Notes: generated by a model from the letters alone, not told the origin. Positions 21,165 to 31,160 are shown, counted from the first letter of the stretch. The stretch: DNA of 64,000 bases from Alphaproteobacteria bacterium (GCA_018823835.1 JAHJHT010000002.1:310001-374000); one strand, 5' to 3'. Numbers and translations are program-made.

Positions 21165-21419
21165 TCAGGCCCGCTTGACCAGTCGAATCAGCACCAGCAG
21201 GATGACGGCACCGATGGTCGCATACACGATTGCGTCGAGAATGCCATTTCCGAGCGATACGCCCAGCCTCGGAAACAGCCATCCGGCTATGAACGCGCCG
21301 ACTACGCCCACGACGATGTTGCCGAGCAGGCCAAAGCCGAAACCCTTGACGAGCAGTCCGGCAAGCCAGCCTGCGATGGCACCCACGATGAGGAAGATGA
21401 TCAGGCTTTCGATACCCAT
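21165..21419 (-). CDS. GlsB/YeaQ/YmgE family stress-response membrane protein
   Basis: MGIESLIIFLIVGAIAGWLAGLLVKGFGFGLLGNIVVGVVGAFIAGWL. Confidence 0.93.
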   Translation of the reverse strand: MGIESLIIFLIVGAIAGWLAGLLVKGFGFGLLGNIVVGVVGAFIAGWLFPRLGVSLGNGILDAIVYATIGAVILLVLIRLVKRA

Positions 21420-21537
21420 GGTATTCCCCTCCCGGTGAACCCTCTTCAACCCGCTCGCGGCGAATCGAAAGGGTGCGGGAGCATCATAATCGACAATCGG
21501 ATTCGCGGCGAGCGGTCAGATGGTGCGTCGACGCCGC

Positions 21538-21783
21538 CTAATCGTCTTCGTCTGGACCGTCAGGCTTCCAGCTGTGCGGCTCAACGCGGATCTGGGTGTC
21601 GCTGTCGACGAAGGCCCACCAGCCCTCGTCCGTCTCGTCCCAGTCGCCGCCGGTCGGTTTCAGCCTCTGCACCGATCTGTATTGCGCGATCGACCGGTTT
21701 TCCTGCTCGTCACGGTCCCTCCACAGCACCGTGACCTTCGAGCCGTCCATAGGCGCCGTCGCGATCGGTCTCTCTCCGCTCAT
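21538..21783 (-). CDS. Hypothetical protein (81 aa)
   Basis: ORF in intergenic position: MSGERPIATAPMDGSKVTVLWRDRDEQ... Confidence 0.6.
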   Translation of the reverse strand: MSGERPIATAPMDGSKVTVLWRDRDEQENRSIAQYRSVQRLKPTGGDWDETDEGWWAFVDSDTQIRVEPHSWKPDGPDEDD

Positions 21784-21836
21784 GGCTTGTCTCCCGTTTG
21801 CGCGCTCAACGCGGCGCTGGTCGAAGCGTTCCGCGC

Positions 21837-22454
21837 TCAGCTGTGGGCGAAGATGTCCTCTTCGGCCCAGCCCATGAGGTCGAGCTTGGCCCGCGTCGGC
21901 AGGAAGCGGAAGCAGGCGTCGGCCTCCTTGGCGCGGTTTTCCCGCGCAAGCCGTGCCATCAGCACCTCGCGCAGCCGGTGCAGATAGAGCACGTCGGAGG
22001 CTGCATATTCGAGCTGCTCGGGCGTCAGGGTCTCGGCCGCCCAGTCGGACGACTGCTGAACCTTGGACAGGCTGACACCAAGCAGTTCGTTGCAGATGTC
22101 CTTCAGCCCGTGCCGGTCGGTGTAGGTACGGGTCAGGCGCGAGGCGATCTTGGTGCAGAACACCGGCTCGGCCATGACGCCGAAGGCATTGTACAGCACG
22201 GCGATGTCAAAGCGGCCGAAATGGAACAGCTTGGTGATGCTGCGGTCGCGCAGAAGCTTAACCAGGTTCGGCGCCTTCTTCTGGCCGGGCGCAATCTGGA
22301 TCACGTCGGCTGTGCCGTCGCCGGGCGAGATCTGCACCACGCAGAGCCGGTCGCGGTGCGGGTTGAGCCCAAGCGTCTCGGTGTCGATGGCCACCGCCGG
22401 TACGGCGTAGTGGGCGAGGTCCGGCAGGTCGTGCTTGTGGAAGCGGATGGTCAT
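21837..22454 (-). CDS. Ribonuclease D-like 3'-5' exonuclease
   Basis: AIDTETLGLNPHRDRLCVVQIS, KLFHFGRFDIAVLY, YAASDVLYLHRL DEDD motifs. Confidence 0.93.
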   Translation of the reverse strand: MTIRFHKHDLPDLAHYAVPAVAIDTETLGLNPHRDRLCVVQISPGDGTADVIQIAPGQKKAPNLVKLLRDRSITKLFHFGRFDIAVLYNAFGVMAEPVFCTKIASRLTRTYTDRHGLKDICNELLGVSLSKVQQSSDWAAETLTPEQLEYAASDVLYLHRLREVLMARLARENRAKEADACFRFLPTRAKLDLMGWAEEDIFAHS

Positions 22455-22469
22455 GTCGGGGTTCCGGTG

Positions 22470-23858
22470 TCAGCGGGCCAAGGCATCGAGGATGCGCGCC
22501 CAGGAGCGCTGGCCCTTGTGGAATGAGGTTAGCTCATATTTCTCGTTCGGTGAATGGATACGGTCGTCGTCGAGTGCGAAACCGACGAGCAGCGAGTCCA
22601 TGCCGAGATAGGTCTGGAAGTCGCCGACCACCGGGATCGAACCACCACCGCCCGTCATGATGGCCGGGTTCGGCCACTCGTCCGACAGCGCCGCCTTGGC
22701 TTTGCTGAGGAAAGGCGCGTCGTACGGCAGCTGGATGCCCGGCGAACCGCCGTGCTCGTGGAAGGAGACAGAACAGTCGGCCGGAATGCGCTCCTCGACG
22801 AATTTCCGGAAGGCGGCCCTGATCTTTTTCGGGTCCTGCTTGTGCACCAGGCGGAACGAAACCTTGGCCGAAGCTTCGGCCGCGATCACCGTCTTGAAGC
22901 CCTTGCCGGTATAGCCGCCGGAAATGCCGTTGAACTCGGCGGTCGGCCGCGCCCAGACCAGTTCAACAGCCGAGCGACCCTTCTCGCCGGCCAGTTCGGA
23001 AAGACCGATCGGGCCGAGCATTGTCTCGGCGGTTTCGCCAAGCGTCTCCCATGACTTCAGGATCTGCGACGGTGTTTCCTCCACGCCGTCGTAAAAGCCC
23101 GGAATGGTGACGCGGCCCGTATCGTCGTGCACGTCCGCGAGGATTTTCGCCAGGATGCGGATCGGATTGGCTGCGGCACCGCCATACTGCCCCGAATGCA
23201 GGTCCCGGTTGGCGGCGCGAACGGTGATCTCCTCGCCGACCAGGCCACGCAGCGACGCCGTGATCGCCGGCGTCTCGCCGTCCCACATGCCGGTGTCGCA
23301 GACGAGTGCGAAATCTGCCTTCAGCTCGTCGCGGTTGGCGTCGAGAAACGGCTTCAGCGACGGGGAACCGGATTCTTCCTCGCCTTCGAACAGGATGGTG
23401 ACGCGACACGGCAGTTGGCCGTTGACCTTCTTGTAGGCGCGGCAGGCCTCGACGAAGAGCATTAACTGCCCCTTGTCGTCCGACGAGCCCCGCCCCGTGA
23501 TGACCTTGCGTCCGGGCTCGATCTCCTTGATCGCCGGCTCGAATGGGCCATCGGTCCAGAGCTCCAGCGGGTCTACCGGCTGCACGTCGTAGTGGCCGTA
23601 GAAAAGCACATGCGGGCTGTCGGCAGAGGGTCCTTCGTGGTGAGCGACGACCATCGGATGGCCGGGCGTATCGCGCAGGCTGGCGTCGAAGCCGATCGAG
23701 CGCAAATCCTCTACCAGCCACTCGCCGGCGCGCCTGCAATCGGCCGCATATGCGGGATCTGTCGAAATCGAAGGAATGCGCAGCAACGCAAAGAGCCGCT
23801 CGAGGCTGGCATCAAGATTGGAGTCGAGATGGTCGAGAACAGGGGGGAGTGACAACAT
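22470..23858 (-). CDS. M20 family dipeptidase
   Basis: VLFYGHYDVQPVDP, GRGSSDDKGQ, FEGEEESGSPS metal-binding motifs. Confidence 0.93.
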   Translation of the reverse strand: MLSLPPVLDHLDSNLDASLERLFALLRIPSISTDPAYAADCRRAGEWLVEDLRSIGFDASLRDTPGHPMVVAHHEGPSADSPHVLFYGHYDVQPVDPLELWTDGPFEPAIKEIEPGRKVITGRGSSDDKGQLMLFVEACRAYKKVNGQLPCRVTILFEGEEESGSPSLKPFLDANRDELKADFALVCDTGMWDGETPAITASLRGLVGEEITVRAANRDLHSGQYGGAAANPIRILAKILADVHDDTGRVTIPGFYDGVEETPSQILKSWETLGETAETMLGPIGLSELAGEKGRSAVELVWARPTAEFNGISGGYTGKGFKTVIAAEASAKVSFRLVHKQDPKKIRAAFRKFVEERIPADCSVSFHEHGGSPGIQLPYDAPFLSKAKAALSDEWPNPAIMTGGGGSIPVVGDFQTYLGMDSLLVGFALDDDRIHSPNEKYELTSFHKGQRSWARILDALAR

Positions 23859-23964
23859 TGCCGGATTGCCTTTCGAATCTGCGCGGCAACCCTAGTGCAT
23901 CAAAGGTTGGAATGGGACAGTCGATTGTCTCAATTCAGCGGCAAACCGGTCGAAATCCAATGGA

Positions 23965-24115
23965 TTCGCAACAAAAACGGACAAGAAAATGCCGCCGTGG
24001 CGGAGGGGACAACCACGGCGGCTTTACTACAAACGATGCGGCAGCCCGGAGAGGGGGGATGAGGCTGCCGCAATGTCCGGTCTAGGCGGGGGACGGGCCA
24101 TACTCCGGACTTCGG
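23965..24115 (-). ncRNA. Candidate trans-acting sRNA: three hairpins with C-rich loops and a Rho-independent terminator
   Basis: Minus strand: GTCCGG/CCGGAC (24075-24110), GCGGCAGCC/GGCTGCCGC (24038-24071), GCCGCCGTGG/CCACGGCGGC (23991-24022) followed by ATTTTCTTGTCCGTTTTTG; loops contain CCCCC, CCCCCCUCUCC and CCCCUCC. Confidence 0.5.
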
Positions 24116-24293
24116 CTAAAAACCGCCGATGACGATCATTTGGATATCTGAACATGGCGATTCAAGGGCACGAAGATTACAGTTGTGTAACATAGCCGTG
24201 ATCGCCGTTTGGTGCCCTTCCACACGTCAGTAATGATTGCGAAAAGTGGCCTTTGAGATGGACACGCTTTTGGCCGCGCGCTAGGCCTTGCGC

Positions 24294-27251
24294 ATGAAAA
24301 AAGGCGACCATCTCTTCCTTGTCGACGGTTCCGGCTACATCTTTCGCGCCTACCACGCGCTACCGCCCCTGACCCGCAAATCCGACGGCTTGCCGGTCGG
24401 TGCGGTCTCCGGCTTCTGCAACATGCTGTGGAAACTGATGCTGGAGGCCCGCAACACCGATGTCGGCGTCGTCCCGACGCATTTCGCGGTGATTTTCGAC
24501 TATTCGTCCAAGACGTTCCGCAACGACCTCTATGCCGAGTACAAGGCCAACCGCTCGGCGCCGCCGGAAGACCTGATCCCGCAATTCGGCCTGATCCGCC
24601 AGGCCACCAAGGCCTTCAACCTGCCCTGCATCGAGATGGACGGTTTCGAAGCCGACGACCTTATAGCCACTTATGCCCGCCTTGCGCACGAGGCCGGCGC
24701 GGACACCACCATCATCTCCTCCGACAAGGACCTGATGCAACTCGTCGGACCGAGCGTGTCGATGTACGACCCGATGAAGGACCGCCAGATCGGCGTGCCG
24801 GAAGTCATCGAGAAATGGGGCGTACCGCCAGAGAAGATGATCGATCTGCAGGCGCTGACCGGCGACTCCGTCGACAACGTGCCGGGCGTTCCTGGCATCG
24901 GCCCGAAGACGGCGGCTACGCTCCTCGAACAGTTCGGCGATCTCGACACGCTGCTGGAACGCGCCGCCGAGATCAAGCAGGAGAAGCGCCGCCAGTCGAT
25001 CATCGAGAACGCCGACAAGGCGCGAATCTCGCGTGAACTCGTAACGCTGAAGAACGACGTCGCGATCGCCGAGGGGCTGGCCGATCTCGTGCTGCATCCG
25101 CCGGACGGCCCCAAGCTGATCGCCTTCCTCAAGACGATGGAATTCTCCACGCTTACCCGCCGCGTCGCAGAGGCGACTGGTACCGAGGCGACCGAGATCG
25201 ACCCTGCAGCCGTTGCCATAGAGACCGGCGACAAGGCGCATGGGCCTGACGTTGGCTCCGGATCACCGGGCGAAGGCGAAGCTGCGGGCGACGGATCCGC
25301 ATCCGCCAGCGCTTCTCCTGGCTCCGCCATCGCGGCCCATTTCGGCGGCACCCCGGCGGCACTGGCCGCTGCGCGCGCCGAGGCGGCCGTCTCCAGCAAG
25401 GTCGAGACGTCGAACTACGCCTGTATCCGCGACTTGCAGACGCTGGCCGACTGGGCCGCCGAGGCCCTCGAGGCCGGACAGCTTGCGCTCGCACTGCACA
25501 CTTCCTCGATAGATCCTATGCAGGCTGAGATCTGGGGAATCTCGGTCGCCATCCGGCCGGGCCGCGCCGGCTACATTCCGATCGCTCACCGCAGTGGCGC
25601 CGAGGACCTGCTCTCGGGCGGTCCTGTCGAGGGCCAGATTTCGTTGCGCGAGGCGATCGCCCTGCTGAAACCCGTGATCCAGGACCCGTCGGTGCTAAAG
25701 ATCGGCCACGACATCAAGTCGAGCTACATCGTGCTTGCCCGGCACGGCATCGAGCTTGGCCCGTTCGATGACACGATGCTGATCTCCTACGTGCTCGACG
25801 CGGGCACGGCGGCGCATACGCTGCAGGGCCTTGCCGACCGCTGGCTCGGCCATGCGACGCAGACGCTGAAGGAACTTGCCGGCAGCGGACGCTCGGCACG
25901 CAGCTTCGACCAGATCGAGATCGAAAGCGCCACGCCCTATGCCGCAGAGGCTGCCGACGTCACGATGCGGCTCTGGGACGTGCTCAAGCCGCGCCTAGCC
26001 GCCAAGAGCCTGGTTTCGGTGTACGAGCGGCTGGAGCGCCCGCTGGTGCCGGTGCTTGCCCGCATGGAACAGCGCGGCATCTCCGTCGACAGGCAGATGC
26101 TTAGCCGGCTTTCTGGCGAGCTCGCCCAGGGTGCCGCAGCGCTTGAAGACGATATCTACAGGCTGGCCGGCGAGCGCTTCACCATCGGCTCGCCCAAGCA
26201 GCTCGGCGACATCATGTTCGGCCGCATGGGCCTGCCGGGCGGTTCAAAGACCAAGACGGGGCAATGGTCGACCACCGCGCAGGTACTCGAGGAACTCGCC
26301 GCCGAGGGCCACGAGTTGCCGCGCAAGATCGTCGACTGGCGGCAGCTGACCAAGCTCAAGTCGACCTACACCGACGCGCTGCCGGGCTACATCCACCCCG
26401 AAACCAAGCGGGTGCATACCTCCTACGCCATGGCGGCCACCTCGACTGGCCGCCTGTCCTCCAACGAACCCAACCTGCAGAACATCCCGATCCGCACAGC
26501 GGCCGGCCGCAAGGTGCGCACCGCCTTCATCGCCGAGAAGGGCAACAAGCTGATCTCGGCGGACTATAGCCAGATCGAGCTGCGCATCCTCGCCCATGTC
26601 GCTGACATTCCTCAGCTGAAGGCGGCATTCGCGCATGGCGACGACATCCACGCGATGACGGCGTCCGAAATGTTCAACGTGCCGGTCGAAGGCATGCCGC
26701 GCGAGGTGCGCAACCGCGCCAAGGCGATCAATTTCGGCATCATCTACGGCATCTCGGCCTTCGGGCTCGCCAACCAACTGTCGATTCCGCGCGAGGAAGC
26801 CGGCGACTACATCAAGCGCTATTTCGAGCGCTTTCCCGGCATTCGCGACTACATGGAAAGCACCAAGGCATTCGCTCGCGAGCACGGCTATGTCGAGACG
26901 ATCTTCGGGCGCCGGGCGCACTATCCGGAAATCCGGGCGTCCAACCCGTCGATCCGCGCCAACAGCGAGCGCGCGGCGATCAATGCGCCGATCCAAGGCT
27001 CGGCCGCAGACATCATCCGACGCGCCATGGTGCGGATGGACGCGTCGCTCGATGACGCCGGCCTATCGGACGTCCGCATGCTGCTGCAGGTACACGACGA
27101 GCTCGTCTTCGAGGCCCCGGCCGCCAGTGTCGAAGCCGCCATCCCGGTCATCCGCAAAGTGATGGAAGAGGCCGCCATGCCGGCGATTTCGCTGTCGGTG
27201 CCTTTGCAGGTCGACGCGCGTGCCGCCGACAACTGGGACGAGGCGCACTGA
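24294..27251 (+). CDS. polA: DNA polymerase I
   Basis: 5' nuclease domain, YSQIELRILAH, AKAINFGIIYGIS, LLQVHDELVFEAP. Confidence 0.96.
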   Translation: MKKGDHLFLVDGSGYIFRAYHALPPLTRKSDGLPVGAVSGFCNMLWKLMLEARNTDVGVVPTHFAVIFDYSSKTFRNDLYAEYKANRSAPPEDLIPQFGLIRQATKAFNLPCIEMDGFEADDLIATYARLAHEAGADTTIISSDKDLMQLVGPSVSMYDPMKDRQIGVPEVIEKWGVPPEKMIDLQALTGDSVDNVPGVPGIGPKTAATLLEQFGDLDTLLERAAEIKQEKRRQSIIENADKARISRELVTLKNDVAIAEGLADLVLHPPDGPKLIAFLKTMEFSTLTRRVAEATGTEATEIDPAAVAIETGDKAHGPDVGSGSPGEGEAAGDGSASASASPGSAIAAHFGGTPAALAAARAEAAVSSKVETSNYACIRDLQTLADWAAEALEAGQLALALHTSSIDPMQAEIWGISVAIRPGRAGYIPIAHRSGAEDLLSGGPVEGQISLREAIALLKPVIQDPSVLKIGHDIKSSYIVLARHGIELGPFDDTMLISYVLDAGTAAHTLQGLADRWLGHATQTLKELAGSGRSARSFDQIEIESATPYAAEAADVTMRLWDVLKPRLAAKSLVSVYERLERPLVPVLARMEQRGISVDRQMLSRLSGELAQGAAALEDDIYRLAGERFTIGSPKQLGDIMFGRMGLPGGSKTKTGQWSTTAQVLEELAAEGHELPRKIVDWRQLTKLKSTYTDALPGYIHPETKRVHTSYAMAATSTGRLSSNEPNLQNIPIRTAAGRKVRTAFIAEKGNKLISADYSQIELRILAHVADIPQLKAAFAHGDDIHAMTASEMFNVPVEGMPREVRNRAKAINFGIIYGISAFGLANQLSIPREEAGDYIKRYFERFPGIRDYMESTKAFAREHGYVETIFGRRAHYPEIRASNPSIRANSERAAINAPIQGSAADIIRRAMVRMDASLDDAGLSDVRMLLQVHDELVFEAPAASVEAAIPVIRKVMEEAAMPAISLSVPLQVDARAADNWDEAH

Positions 27252-27252
27252 T

Positions 27253-27882
27253 TTGGCGGACATCTTCTCGGTTGCGCCGGCCACGCTCCTATCTTTCGCC
27301 GTGGCCAGCACGCTCATCGAGCTGACCCCCGGACCGAACATGACCTATCTGGCGCTGGTCGCGGCCGGCCATGGACGGCGCTTCGGTTTTGCCACCGTCG
27401 CCGGCGTTGCACTCGGGCTGGCCTTGGTCGGCGTCATTGCTGCACTCGGCGTCGGAGAACTCATTCAGGCCTCGTCGCTGCTCTACGAGGGGCTGCGCTG
27501 GGCCGGCGTCCTGTTCCTTCTCTATCTCGCCTGGGAAGGCTGGACGGCGAAAACCAATGTCGTCTCGAGCGGGAGCGTGTCGCACGGACGCTATTTCCTG
27601 CGCGGCCTCGTCACCAACCTGCTCAACCCCAAGGCTGCCGTCTTCTACGTCGCCGTGCTGCCGACCTTCGTCGAGCTCGATCAGCCGATCATCCCGCAGA
27701 CGCTGACCCTGAGCGCCGTCTATGTGGCCGTTGCGACGGTCATCCATGTTGCGATCGTCGTGCTTGCCGGATCGTTGGAGCCACTCCTCAACGAGCCGCG
27801 CCGCGAGACGGTGGCGCGCCGGACCCTGTCGGCGCTGCTCGCCGGCGTCGCCCTGTGGTTCGGCTGGTCAACCGCCCGCTAG
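27253..27882 (+). CDS. LysE family translocator
   Basis: IELTPGPNMTYLALVAAGHGRRFGFATVAGVALGLALVG. Confidence 0.9.
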   Translation: MADIFSVAPATLLSFAVASTLIELTPGPNMTYLALVAAGHGRRFGFATVAGVALGLALVGVIAALGVGELIQASSLLYEGLRWAGVLFLLYLAWEGWTAKTNVVSSGSVSHGRYFLRGLVTNLLNPKAAVFYVAVLPTFVELDQPIIPQTLTLSAVYVAVATVIHVAIVVLAGSLEPLLNEPRRETVARRTLSALLAGVALWFGWSTAR

Positions 27883-28286
27883 GCCGCCTCGGCAAGGCAC
27901 TTGGCGCAGGTGCCGCGAAACTCGATAACCGCCTTCTTGGCCGCGAAACCGGTCGAGCCGACCCACTCGTCGAGCTGCTCGCCGACCTCGTGGTCCGAGA
28001 ATTCCGTAACCTGGCCGCAGATGTCGCAGATCGCGAAAGCCGTCATGCGGTGGCTGTGGTCGTGCGGCTCGGCGCAAGCGACAAAGGCGTTGAGGCTTTC
28101 CAGACGATGCACGAAGCCGCCCTTCATCAGCGTGTCTAGCGCGCGGTAGACCTGCAGCGGCGCGCGGAAACCGTCGTCGCGCAACTGGTCGAGCAGCGTA
28201 TAGGCGCTCAGCGGACCGACAGCGCCCTCCAGCCTTTCCAGCACGCGCAACTGGTTCTTGGTCAGCTTCTCGCGTGTCGCCAGCAT
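27879..28286 (-). CDS. zur: Fur family transcriptional regulator, Zur-like
   Basis: MLATREKLTKNQLRVLERLEGA...CAEPHDHSHRMTAFAICDICGQVTEF...CAKC Zn ligands. Confidence 0.8.
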   Translation of the reverse strand: MLATREKLTKNQLRVLERLEGAVGPLSAYTLLDQLRDDGFRAPLQVYRALDTLMKGGFVHRLESLNAFVACAEPHDHSHRMTAFAICDICGQVTEFSDHEVGEQLDEWVGSTGFAAKKAVIEFRGTCAKCLAEAA

Positions 28287-28519
28287 TCCACTCCACTCCG
28301 ATTTCCAGCCAGTCGCGTTCGCGGCCGGCAAGCCTGATATGGCGATCGGCACGGCTTTATTCCACCGCGGCCGGCAGCAGGATATTGCGGAAGCTGCCCG
28401 ATGCAAATGCGTTCGCGGCCGGTTTCGGCTTGATCGCGGCCACAACATTCAAAATACTGCCCAATTCTTGGGGGACGATTGCAGTGCTTGGGACAAAAAG
28501 GGCTTGGGAGAATAGCAAT

Positions 28520-30730
28520 ATGTTGAAGTTTTTGCGGGTCGGCCTGCTGGCCGCCACGACGATGGTGGCTGCCGGTACGATGCTGGCCGCGCCGGCCATG
28601 GCGCGGACGAACCACGCGGTGCTGGTCGCCGTCACCGCCTATCCCGGGCTCCCGCAGAAGGCTTCACTTGTCGGACCCAACCACGATGCGAAACTGGTGC
28701 GCGACTACCTTCTGTCAAGCGCACCTGTCGCCTTCGACGAAGCCAATGTGACGTTGCTCGCCGACAATCTTGACGGCGCAGCCGCCTCGCCGACCCACGA
28801 GCACATTCTCGATGCGCTGAAGGCAGTCGCTGAGGGCGCCGAGCGCGATGACTTCGTCTACCTGCATTTTTCCGGCCATGGCGCGCAGCAGCCGGCGCTC
28901 GAGCCCGGAAGCGAGACCGACGGTCTCGACGAGATCTTCCTGCCGGCCGACACGGCGAAATGGGCCGACCGGACAAAAGGCGTCCCCAATGCGCTGATGG
29001 ACAACGAGATCGGTGCCGCTCTCGATGCGATCCGCGACAAGGGCGCCTTCGTCTGGATCATCTTCGATGCCTGCCACTCGGGCGACGCCACACGCGATAT
29101 CGCGCCGGCCGGCGAGCACGACCGCAAGGTCGAGTTCGACGATCTCGGCATTCCCGAGTCGGCCGTGCAGGCTGCGATGGCCGAGGCAGCGGCGACGCCA
29201 CAGGAGGCCGAAGCCGCGCGCCGCGAGGCTGCCTTCGAGCTTGGAACCTCCAGCCGCGGCATCGACGCCGGCACCGACCAGAGCGCCACCGGCGCGCAGT
29301 CGATCGCCAAGGGCGGCATGGTCGCCTTCTTCGCGGCCCAGACCATCGAGACGACGCCGGAAATGCCGCTGCCCAAGGGAACGCCAGGCGCGGAGAGCTA
29401 CGGGCTCTTCACCTACACGATCTTCTCCAAGCTGGCGGAGAACCCCAACATGACCTACCGCCAGCTCGGCCACGCCGTACTGCAGCAATACTCCGCCGAT
29501 GCAAGGCAGCGACCCACCCCGCTCTTCGAGGGCGAACTCGATGCGCGCGTCTTCGGTTCGGAAAAGATCGACACCGTCATGCAGTGGCAGGTCGAGGCCA
29601 AGGACGGCAAGGCAGGCCTGCCGGCCGGCCTACTGCATCGCCTGACGCCCGGAACGAAACTGGCGGTGCTTCCTTCGCCTGCTTCGGAACTGTCCGAGAC
29701 GCTCGGCTACCTCGAGGTGAAGTCGGCAAAGAACCTGACGAGCACGGTCGTGCCGGTCGCCTTCGAGGGCAAGCCTGCGCTCGACCTTGCCGCGATGCCG
29801 GCCAACGCTTATGCGCGGCTCGTCGAGCTGGCCGTCGACTATCGGCTCAAGGTGGCGCGCCCTGCCGGTGGCGACGGGTTCGACGCCGAAGTGGCCCTCG
29901 TCGACAGCGCGCTCGAAAAGCTCGCCACCGACGGCAAGGGCGTCAATGTCGAGATCGTCGAACCCGGCGCGGAGGCTGACGTTCGGCTCGCCGTGATGCG
30001 CGGCGACGCTTTTCCCGGGGCGAAATCCGCGAACGTCGCCGGCCCGGCGCTCTACTTCCTGCCATCCTCTGGCGATGCCGGCACCGCGACCGGCGAACAC
30101 CCGCCTCTGGTGGCGATCGATCCCTCCGACCCGGACAGGCTCGCCAAGGGCACGGCCGACAATCTGCTCAAGATCTTCCGCGCCACCAGCTTGTCGCGGC
30201 TTGCGGCGGCCAGCGACTACAAGCCCGACCAGGTCAACGTTCAGTTCATGATCCGGCGCGACGGCGCCGACGAGATGCAACCGCTCGAGACCGCCTCAGT
30301 GCCTGTGCTGATGCCCGACGACCAGGTGCACATCCTCGCCGAGAACAAGTCGACCAAAGTCGTCGACATCAACATTCTCTACGTCGGCAGCGACTACTCC
30401 ATCACCCATATCGACGCCCAGCGCCTGGTGCCCGGCGCGCGCATCGAGGAGGGGCTGTTCGCCTTTACCGACACGAGCTTCGGGCGTGAGCGGATGATTG
30501 CCGTGCTGACCGAGGCGCCGCCGCTTAGCGAGATCGAGGATCTTTCGTTCCTCGCCCAGCCGGGGGTCGCCAAAGTCACCCGTGACATCAACGCACCGGT
30601 CGGCTTCGCGGACATGCTGGCTGACATCGGCGCGGCACCCTCGACGCGCTCCGTCATGAAGCTCGGCGACAAGAGCGGCGCCAAGGGGGCAGTGATGATC
30701 TTCCCGATGGAGACGACGCCGCGGCTTTGA
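28520..30730 (+). CDS. Exported caspase-like (peptidase C14) protein with a C-terminal DUF4384-like region
   Basis: Signal peptide MLKFLRVGLLAATTMVAAGTMLAAPAMA; His motif YLHFSGHGAQ; Cys motif IIFDACHSGDATRD. Confidence 0.88.
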   Translation: MLKFLRVGLLAATTMVAAGTMLAAPAMARTNHAVLVAVTAYPGLPQKASLVGPNHDAKLVRDYLLSSAPVAFDEANVTLLADNLDGAAASPTHEHILDALKAVAEGAERDDFVYLHFSGHGAQQPALEPGSETDGLDEIFLPADTAKWADRTKGVPNALMDNEIGAALDAIRDKGAFVWIIFDACHSGDATRDIAPAGEHDRKVEFDDLGIPESAVQAAMAEAAATPQEAEAARREAAFELGTSSRGIDAGTDQSATGAQSIAKGGMVAFFAAQTIETTPEMPLPKGTPGAESYGLFTYTIFSKLAENPNMTYRQLGHAVLQQYSADARQRPTPLFEGELDARVFGSEKIDTVMQWQVEAKDGKAGLPAGLLHRLTPGTKLAVLPSPASELSETLGYLEVKSAKNLTSTVVPVAFEGKPALDLAAMPANAYARLVELAVDYRLKVARPAGGDGFDAEVALVDSALEKLATDGKGVNVEIVEPGAEADVRLAVMRGDAFPGAKSANVAGPALYFLPSSGDAGTATGEHPPLVAIDPSDPDRLAKGTADNLLKIFRATSLSRLAAASDYKPDQVNVQFMIRRDGADEMQPLETASVPVLMPDDQVHILAENKSTKVVDINILYVGSDYSITHIDAQRLVPGARIEEGLFAFTDTSFGRERMIAVLTEAPPLSEIEDLSFLAQPGVAKVTRDINAPVGFADMLADIGAAPSTRSVMKLGDKSGAKGAVMIFPMETTPRL

Positions 30731-30782
30731 CACGGCTCGTGCCCTGCCCGACAATGCCAGTCCCTGCCGAAAAGGTGGTTCC

Positions 30783-31160
30783 GTGACCAGACTGACAAGA
30801 TTGCACCGCGGCGTTGCCCTGCTTGGCGCGCTCATGTCCGCCTCCGCCGCCGGCGCCACGGAGCCCTGCGGCCTGTGCGACCAGAAAGTGGTGACCAACT
30901 CGGCGCTGGCTGCTTGTTTCCTCGAAGCCTACCCCTCGCTTGCCGGCAAGACCGAGGGCGCCGTTGTCGTCGATCTCAGCGCCTGCGAGCAGTCGCGCGG
31001 CATCGTGGATGCCCTGCGCCTGCCGGGCTCCGGCCCGCTGGAGCCAGACGTCGAATTCATCCTGACGCCCGAACAGCTCGGCTGCCTCAAGGCGAAGCTC
31101 GAGCAACCCGACCTGGCGCTCGACCCGACCGCGACGATCGAGCTGGACAGTTGCGAATGA
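30783..31160 (+). CDS. Small exported six-cysteine protein of unknown function
   Basis: Signal-peptide-like N-terminus, then EPCGLCDQ...AACFLEA...SACEQ...LGCLK...DSCE; overlaps the next start (ATGA). Confidence 0.7.
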   Translation: MTRLTRLHRGVALLGALMSASAAGATEPCGLCDQKVVTNSALAACFLEAYPSLAGKTEGAVVVDLSACEQSRGIVDALRLPGSGPLEPDVEFILTPEQLGCLKAKLEQPDLALDPTATIELDSCE

